From UBA6624 sp964517115 [NCBI: uncultured bacterium] (GTDB taxonomy: Bacteria > UBP7 > UBA6624): a stretch of DNA of 12,066 nucleotides. Below, in pieces: positions 7,469 through 12,066 of the stretch (its first letter is position 1; each line of letters opens with the position of its first letter). The stretch covers positions 1-12,066 of the forward strand of contig CAZFBE010000006.1 of the NCBI GenBank assembly GCA_964517115.1, in the 5' to 3' direction. A program made the position numbers and the translations under genes. The notes beneath the pieces are model-generated. The model worked only from the letters and a program-made list of their open reading frames with translations, was not told where the DNA came from and did not search any database.

Positions 7469-8452
7469 TTACAAATTGTAGATTAAAGAATCAATAATTA
7501 TCCAAGGATCAACATCTGAAGTTTTTAAATCAAGGTCAGCTTTTGATAAAAGTTTGAAACCTTTTGTGATTTTTTCCCCTGGTACACTTTTTGCCTTTGA
7601 CGTTAGTTTTGATGATTTCCAAAGCATAGTTGGTCCCAGGTCTTTTTTCAAGAGTTGGTTATTCCCATTTTTCGCCAAGGCCAATCTTTTCCATTCTTGT
7701 GTTATCCAGTTCAAAATCGAAAAAGGTTCTTCTCCAGTTCTTTTGAGGTCGGAAACTAAGTTTTTTGCTTCAATGATTCTTTTCCCTATTATCAAATCTA
7801 CAATTTTAAAGACTGTTGATTGTGAATTTTTAGGCAAGTAACTTATTGCCTCTTCTTTAATTTCTTGCTTCTCGTAACCAAGCATTTTTAAAGTTTCTAT
7901 GCTTTGATCTATTGAAGCAAGATTAAAACCAACTTGGTTTAATAGTTTATTTGGGGTTTTTCTGGAAAATTTATATCCACTAGAAGATAGTGCCTTTGAT
8001 ATGTATTTTTCTAAATCGGGAGAGTTTTTGAAGTTTGTTGGTAGTTCTTCTAAATGAATTTGAATATTTTTTTCATTTTCTATTTTTTTTAAAAAATCTT
8101 TTATTTCTTTTTTGACTTTTTTATTGCCTTCGTAATCTTTTTTTTCTTCTGAAATTATCCAATTTCCTTCAGTTGAACTTTGGATAAGTAATTTGAATTT
8201 TTCTTTGCACAATATGTTTTTTTTCTGAGAAAAGCCCTTTATCAGTTTTGTTAAATCGTTTGTTTCTACCCATGAGCCTCCTCCAAACATTGAAGACTGA
8301 TTTAGTGTAGCTGTAATGTTTGAAAAAGAGTCAGAAAAGATTTCTTCAGACTTGAAATCTTTGATCTTCGATTTATCGATGTTGTTTAATTTTCTTAATT
8401 TCTTCTTCTTTTTTGTTATTAGCCAATGATTTCCAAGAACAAAATGAATCAT
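7469..8452 (-). CDS. holA: DNA polymerase III delta subunit
   Basis: Delta is the clamp-loader subunit that opens the beta sliding clamp during loading at primed sites. At 327 residues it has the family's usual length. The N-terminal region shows SMFGGGSWVE (54-63), matching the motif where delta proteins read roughly S-L-F-G-x-x-R. The middle has GFNLASIDQSIETLKML (175-191), corresponding to the N-D-x-x-x-L-x-x-E-x-x-K-L segment. The C-terminal collar domain has TVFKIVDLIIGKRIIEAKNL (213-232), EEPFSILNWITQEWKRL (241-257) and the closing helix LLSKADLDLKTS..DPW (301-317). Overall conservation is low, as is normal for delta. The protein is very lysine-rich, with KKKKK at 14-18. Its ATG follows the purD TGA with no intervening base, so it is probably translationally coupled. 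Close linkage to dnaB puts two replisome genes on one transcript. Confidence 0.83.
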   Translation of the reverse strand: MIHFVLGNHWLITKKKKKLRKLNNIDKSKIKDFKSEEIFSDSFSNITATLNQSSMFGGGSWVETNDLTKLIKGFSQKKNILCKEKFKLLIQSSTEGNWIISEEKKDYEGNKKVKKEIKDFLKKIENEKNIQIHLEELPTNFKNSPDLEKYISKALSSSGYKFSRKTPNKLLNQVGFNLASIDQSIETLKMLGYEKQEIKEEAISYLPKNSQSTVFKIVDLIIGKRIIEAKNLVSDLKRTGEEPFSILNWITQEWKRLALAKNGNNQLLKKDLGPTMLWKSSKLTSKAKSVPGEKITKGFKLLSKADLDLKTSDVDPWIIIDSLIYNL

Positions 8453-9697
8453 TCAGATATTCAACCCAATGTCATTTCTGAAAGATGTTTTTTTTACTTG
8501 TAATTTTTTTATTTTTTCATAAGCAACTTTTTTAGCTTCGGTTAAATCTCTTCCTATTCCAGTAACATTCAGGATTCTTCCGCCATTTGATAGAAGTTCT
8601 CCATTGTTGTTTTTTGTTCCAGCATGAAAAACTAAAGATTTTCCTATATCTGGACTGCCCGGCTTTTCTGGCGCAGTCAATTTGATATTTTTTTCAGTTT
8701 TTTCTGGATATCCATTTGCTGCCAAAACAATTGTTAAGGCTGCTTTTGAGGTGTCATTAATTTCTTTTTCTTTGATTTTTTCATTTTTTGCAATCGCTAA
8801 AAATGTTTCAGCTGGGTCTCCTTTCATTAGTGGAATTAAAACTTGTGTTTCGGGGTCCCCAAATCTAACATTGTATTCAAGCAGTTTCGGGCCTTCTTTT
8901 GTCAGCATCATTCCAAGGTAAAGGACTCCACGATAATCAATATTTTCTTTTTCTAAACCTTTGATTGAATTTTTAACCAAAGGTTTTACGAGTTCTAAAA
9001 GAAGGTTATTTTTGGGGTTCCCCATATCTTCCACAGGAGCATAAGCACCCATCCCTCCGGTATTTGGACCTTTATCATTGTCAAAACGTCTTTTGTGATC
9101 TCTTGAAAAAGGAAGTATTTTTGGGTCCGAATTTCTATTTACTAAAACATGTACTGAAAGTTCTGGACCAATCATCCAATCTTCAATAACTACAGTTTCC
9201 CCAGCTTTTCCAAGTGATTTATTTTCAATTAGACTTACTAAAATTTTTTTTGCAATTGTTGCATTTTCAGCAGGAAAAGCTCCTTTTCCCCCTGCTAAAC
9301 CATCAGCTTTTATAAACCATGGACCTTGTGTTTTATCTATATGCTGAATTGCTTCTTTCAGATTGTCAAATGTTATATTTTCGGGAGATTTAACATTGTA
9401 TTTCTTACAAAAATCCCTTGCAAAAGACTTGCTTCCTTCAAGCAAGGCTCCATCTTGGTTTGGTCCAAATACAGGTATGCCTTTTTTCCTCATTTCATCT
9501 CCAAGACCTTCAACAAGAGGTTGTTCTGGCCCAATAACAACAAGGTCAAAAGATTTTTCTTTTAGGGTTTTTTCAAATTTTTTTAAATGTGAGGTTCCAC
9601 CATTTCCAGGAGAAACTAAAACCTCATGTCCAAACCTTTCAAATGCCCATGAGATAGTATGCTCCCTTCCCCCACTACCTATAACTCCTATTTTCAT
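8453..9697 (-). CDS. purD: Phosphoribosylamine--glycine ligase (GAR synthetase)
   Basis: Second step of de novo purine synthesis: ATP-dependent joining of glycine to 5-phosphoribosylamine. From the chosen start the protein has 414 residues, normal for PurD. It shows MKIGVIGSGGREH (1-13), SPGNGGT (29-35), VVIGPEQPLVEGL (53-65), GPNQDGALLEGSKSFARDF (78-96), the ATP-grasp loop IKADGLAGGKGA (129-140), SRDHKRRFDNDKGPNTGGMGAY (198-219) and EYNVRFGDPETQ (274-285). An ATG ten codons upstream (9727) is in frame. I prefer 9697 because family members begin at the GSGGREH strand and because this ATG forms an ATGA overlap with the dnaB stop. Monofunctional; no PurM or PurN fusion. No other purine gene is visible nearby, so its place among replication genes is not a biosynthetic cluster. 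Confidence 0.96.
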   Translation of the reverse strand: MKIGVIGSGGREHTISWAFERFGHEVLVSPGNGGTSHLKKFEKTLKEKSFDLVVIGPEQPLVEGLGDEMRKKGIPVFGPNQDGALLEGSKSFARDFCKKYNVKSPENITFDNLKEAIQHIDKTQGPWFIKADGLAGGKGAFPAENATIAKKILVSLIENKSLGKAGETVVIEDWMIGPELSVHVLVNRNSDPKILPFSRDHKRRFDNDKGPNTGGMGAYAPVEDMGNPKNNLLLELVKPLVKNSIKGLEKENIDYRGVLYLGMMLTKEGPKLLEYNVRFGDPETQVLIPLMKGDPAETFLAIAKNEKIKEKEINDTSKAALTIVLAANGYPEKTEKNIKLTAPEKPGSPDIGKSLVFHAGTKNNNGELLSNGGRILNVTGIGRDLTEAKKVAYEKIKKLQVKKTSFRNDIGLNI

Positions 9698-11280
9698 AGA
9701 TGAGTTTCTCTTTTCATTTTTGACCATTCAAATTCTTGCATATACATTGCTGATTTCAAAAATATCATATCTACTTTTCCCGTTCTTCCATGTCTATTTT
9801 TTTCAATCATTAATGAAACAGGCGAATAACCTCTTTCGAGGCCATGTCTTTCCTCTATTACCTGAGCTCTTGATTGGTTATCGGTTCCAAGTTTTCTTTT
9901 CCTGTATTGGTCATAAATGAAAATTACACTATCGGCATCTTGTTCAATTGATCCTGAGTCTCTAAGATCTGAAAGCCTTGGTCTTGGATCTACGTCAAAA
10001 GATGTTCCAGGCATTTTTCCTTTCTCCCTCATGTCAATGCCTCGGGATAGTTGTGATATGGCTATTACAGGGCAGTCCAAGGTCTTGGCTAGCATTTTTA
10101 AAGATCTTGATATTGCTGTAATTTCATCAACTCTTGATCCATATTTTTTCTCGCTACTGCGTAAAAGTTGTAAATAATCAATTACAACAAGCCCCAAGGT
10201 TCCTTTCTCTCTTTTTAATCTTGAGCACTCTATTTTAATTTCTGCAACGGTAAGATCCGGTTCGTCTGTAACATGTAGCAAATGATCAAAATTGCTAAAT
10301 CTATTGCTACTTAAAAGAGTTCCTACCCTCACTTGTTCATCTTGTCTTAATTTTGCTGTATTAAAAATATTTTTTTTATTTTTGAATTTCTTTCTTGCTT
10401 GTTCAATTGCATCTAATGTTAATACTCCAGCATCATGAACAGAATAAGCTAGTTTTACTTTTTCTTCTGAGCTGTATATGTCTTTTTGTTCAGCTTTGAA
10501 TGCAGGATCAAGCCCTTGCTGGGTTCCTTCATTGGCAAGTATCCTTGTGAGAAGTTGTGTTTTGTCCATTTCTAAGGAAAAAAATGCTACTGGAAGCATT
10601 GACCTAACTGCAACTTGGAACCCCATGTTTAAAGCAAGGGCAGTTTTTCCTTCTCCAGGTCTTGAAGCTAATATGATTAGATTATTTCTTCTTAATCCAC
10701 CTAACATTTCATTAAGCTTTTCATGATCGCAAAGAATCTCACTTTGTTTTTTAGGGTGCATTACCCCGTCAATAAATTCTTGAAGTTTTTCTCTCAAGGG
10801 CTGTAGTGTTGTTGGAAATCTAACTGTTTCTGTTTTTGTAACCCTCTCTTCAAAGCTGTTAAATAGATCAGCAATACTTTTCCCCTCATCAAGCGCTTCT
10901 TGGACTGTTTCTTTTGCTATCGTTGAAACCTCCCTTCTCAAATATAAGTCTCTTAGAGTTTTAAGTGCATTTTCAACACGGCTTTGTATGGGGCTGTCTT
11001 CAAGAATTTGTAAAAGATAATTTTCTCCGCCAATTTTTTCTAGTTTTTTTCTTTCCCTGAGGTTCCTTGTCAAGGAGATCAAATCAACTTCAATGCCTTC
11101 TGACTCCAGGGCTTCTATCGATTTGAAGATTTCTTTGTGTGAGTATTCAAAAAACCATTCAATCTGTGGCACTAATCCAGCATCTTCAACAAAAAGTCTT
11201 TTTCCTGATATGTAAGTTGCGAGGATGTATTTTTCAGCTAGTTCGTTATAAAGAATTGAGTTTTTTTTATCCTTGCTCAA
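9694..11280 (-). CDS. dnaB: Replicative DNA helicase DnaB, with extra segments
   Basis: Hexameric replicative helicase that unwinds DNA 5' to 3' at the fork. The N-terminal DnaB domain spans about 10-115 (NELAEKYILATYISG; KIGGENYLLQI). The RecA-like domain has Walker A ASRPGEGKTALAL (205-217, Lys212), FFSLEM (233-238), Walker B LVVIDYLQLL (364-373), AISQLSRG (407-414), LSDLRDSGSIEQDAD (436-450) and a likely arginine finger in KNRHGRTG (Arg496). At 528 residues it is longer than the usual 450-470. The excess lies in about 45-50 residues near 253-300, about 11 residues near 416-430 and about 20 residues near 458-489. These are not inteins: no intein splice blocks are present and the P-loop is uninterrupted. 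The start is TTG, 14 bases inside the end of rplI; an in-frame TAG two codons earlier excludes any upstream start. It ends in an ATGA overlap with purD. Confidence 0.96.
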   Translation of the reverse strand: MSKDKKNSILYNELAEKYILATYISGKRLFVEDAGLVPQIEWFFEYSHKEIFKSIEALESEGIEVDLISLTRNLRERKKLEKIGGENYLLQILEDSPIQSRVENALKTLRDLYLRREVSTIAKETVQEALDEGKSIADLFNSFEERVTKTETVRFPTTLQPLREKLQEFIDGVMHPKKQSEILCDHEKLNEMLGGLRRNNLIILASRPGEGKTALALNMGFQVAVRSMLPVAFFSLEMDKTQLLTRILANEGTQQGLDPAFKAEQKDIYSSEEKVKLAYSVHDAGVLTLDAIEQARKKFKNKKNIFNTAKLRQDEQVRVGTLLSSNRFSNFDHLLHVTDEPDLTVAEIKIECSRLKREKGTLGLVVIDYLQLLRSSEKKYGSRVDEITAISRSLKMLAKTLDCPVIAISQLSRGIDMREKGKMPGTSFDVDPRPRLSDLRDSGSIEQDADSVIFIYDQYRKRKLGTDNQSRAQVIEERHGLERGYSPVSLMIEKNRHGRTGKVDMIFLKSAMYMQEFEWSKMKRETHL

Positions 11281-11719
11281 TGACTTCTACCGATATTTCA
11301 AATTCTTTTTCATCTGGAATTTTGATTTGAACTTTGTATTTACCAAGACTTTTTATTTCTTCATTCATAGAGATGTAACTTTTTGACAAATCTATTTTTT
11401 TGGATTTTAGAATTGAATCACAAATTGATTTTTTATTGACCGATCCAAACAATTTTCCTTTTGGTCCAGATTTTGCCTCTATCTTGATAGTTTTTATTTT
11501 TTTTACCTTTTTCAAAAGCTCTTTCAGGCTTTCTTTCTTTTCTTTTTCTTTTTGGAGGAGTTTCTGAGCCAATGTCTTAAGTTCGTTTATTTTTTCACCG
11601 GTTGCTCTTGTAGCTAAATTTTTTGGAAAAAGATAATTAAGTGCAAAACCATCGGAAACATCTTTCAACTCCCCAGTTTCTCCAACGCCTTGAATTTGTT
11701 CTAAAAGTATAACTTTCAT
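11267..11719 (-). CDS. rplI: Large ribosomal subunit protein bL9
   Basis: 50S subunit protein that binds 23S rRNA near the base of the L1 stalk and helps restrain frameshifting. The 150-residue protein has the standard two-domain layout. The N-terminal domain MKVILLEQIQGVGETGELKDV.DGFALNYLFPK holds the L9 signature (about residues 13-40). A long, charged connecting helix is rich in Lys and Glu (about 42-76). The C-terminal rRNA-binding domain follows, with GKLFGSVNKKSICD (88-101) and a closing EISVEVIEQG. Its ATG overlaps the rpsR stop as ATGA, and its last codons overlap the dnaB TTG start by 14 bases. The rpsR-rplI-dnaB order is widespread in bacteria. Confidence 0.98.
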   Translation of the reverse strand: MKVILLEQIQGVGETGELKDVSDGFALNYLFPKNLATRATGEKINELKTLAQKLLQKEKEKKESLKELLKKVKKIKTIKIEAKSGPKGKLFGSVNKKSICDSILKSKKIDLSKSYISMNEEIKSLGKYKVQIKIPDEKEFEISVEVIEQG

Positions 11720-12024
11720 CTTCTGTACCCCAAATTTAGACCATATTCATCATGATGTTGGTAATAGGGGATGATGGCCATTTCACGAGCACGCTTTATT
11801 GTTTTTACAACTAAAGCATGATCTCTACGAGAAAGCCTTGTTTGCTTTCTTGGCTTTATAGACCATTTTTGATTAAGAAAAGGCTTTAGGCTTGCTAGAT
11901 TTTTATAATCCAGGGAGTCATTTAACTTAAAGTAACTTTTTTTTCTTATCACTCTAAGAGATTTTTTCTTTTCTCTTTCTTTTTTCTTTTTTAATTCTCT
12001 AAACGGGTGCGTAATTCTTGGCAT
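11716..12024 (-). CDS. rpsR: Small ribosomal subunit protein bS18
   Basis: 30S platform protein that assembles with bS6 next to 16S rRNA. The core DYKNLASLKPFLNQKWSIKPRKQT.LS (59-85), followed by KTIKRAREMAIIPYY, is the S18 signature region. At 102 residues it is longer than the common 75-80, the excess being a highly basic N-terminal extension (KELKKKKEREKKK-like, about residues 10-35). No zinc-binding cysteines are present. The start has the best ribosome binding site in the window, AGGAGG 8 bases upstream, and the stop overlaps the rplI ATG (ATGA). Confidence 0.97.
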   Translation of the reverse strand: MPRITHPFRELKKKKEREKKKSLRVIRKKSYFKLNDSLDYKNLASLKPFLNQKWSIKPRKQTRLSRRDHALVVKTIKRAREMAIIPYYQHHDEYGLNLGYRR

Positions 12025-12027
12025 TTT

Positions 12028-12066
12028 CTATTCCTCCTTTTCAGAAGAGGTTTTTTTTGGCTTCTC
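12028..12066 (-). CDS. C-terminal tail of the upstream gene, probably rpsF (bS6)
   Basis: On the minus strand the frame entering at the window edge reads EKPKKTSSEKEE and then TAG, ending 3 bases before the rpsR ATG. A charged, low-complexity Lys/Glu tail is typical of bS6 C-termini, and rpsF is the commonest neighbour upstream of rpsR. The other common neighbour, ssb, would normally end in an acidic D-D-I-P-F type tip, which is absent. Only 12 codons are visible, so the identification rests on context. Confidence 0.45.
   Translation of the reverse strand, partial: EKPKKTSSEKEE
12033..12038 (-). promoter_or_regulatory. Strong Shine-Dalgarno for rpsR
   Basis: On the minus strand this reads AGGAGG, 8 bases before the rpsR ATG. 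It lies within the last codons of the upstream reading frame and stands out because most other genes here lack a recognisable Shine-Dalgarno sequence. Confidence 0.85.

Noticed and set aside
9697-9727. Longer purD start at the ATG at 9727
   Set aside because: It would add ten non-conserved residues before the canonical MKIGVIGSGGREH and a 34-base overlap with dnaB, whereas the ATG at 9697 gives the standard N-terminus and an ATGA junction.
9363-9920. A 185-codon open frame on the plus strand with hydrophobic stretches
   Set aside because: It lies wholly antisense to the well-supported purD and dnaB genes, has no family motif or ribosome binding site, and is best explained as a shadow frame in AT-rich sequence.
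9691-11280. Intein in dnaB as the reason for its length
   Set aside because: The P-loop is continuous, the extra segments are short and spread over three places, and no Cys/Ser-start splice block or His-Asn ending is visible.

Overview
The window comes from an AT-rich, very compact bacterial chromosome. It is almost entirely coding: genes abut or overlap by a few bases, and no gene-free stretch approaches 300 bases. Bacterial ribosomal proteins bS18 and bL9, DnaB, a DNA polymerase III delta subunit and an E. coli-like TrhO place it in Bacteria. The density, lysine-rich proteome and low G+C suggest a streamlined, probably uncultivated and possibly aquatic lineage. I cannot name the phylum from sequence alone. 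TTG is used as a start codon at least three times (lipoyl-domain gene, threonine aldolase, dnaB), GTG once, and few genes have a clear Shine-Dalgarno sequence.

Plus strand, bases 2-5141: the 3' part of a gene for a large, probably exported, cysteine-rich and lysine-poor protein with beta-helix-like rungs. It is followed after 2 bases by a small free-standing lipoyl-domain protein, then by serS (0 bases), an ornithine cyclodeaminase/alanine dehydrogenase family gene (8-base overlap) and a PLP-dependent low-specificity L-threonine aldolase (1-base gap).

Minus strand, bases 12066-5138: a gapless run reading [probable rpsF tail]-rpsR-rplI-dnaB-purD-holA-asnS-trhO. Neighbours are separated by at most 5 bases or overlap (two ATGA junctions). 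It joins ribosomal proteins, the replicative helicase, a clamp-loader subunit, a purine enzyme, an aminoacyl-tRNA synthetase and a tRNA-wobble modification enzyme in what is probably one transcript. The two strands meet tail to tail with a 4-base overlap of stop codons.

Most of the window is ordinary housekeeping. The points worth a second look are the enlarged DnaB (an extra segment of about 45-50 residues inside the RecA-like domain plus two C-terminal expansions), the stand-alone lipoyl protein coupled to serS, and the unrecognised secreted-type protein. I see no CRISPR array, insertion sequence, tRNA, rRNA, riboswitch or phage/defence module.
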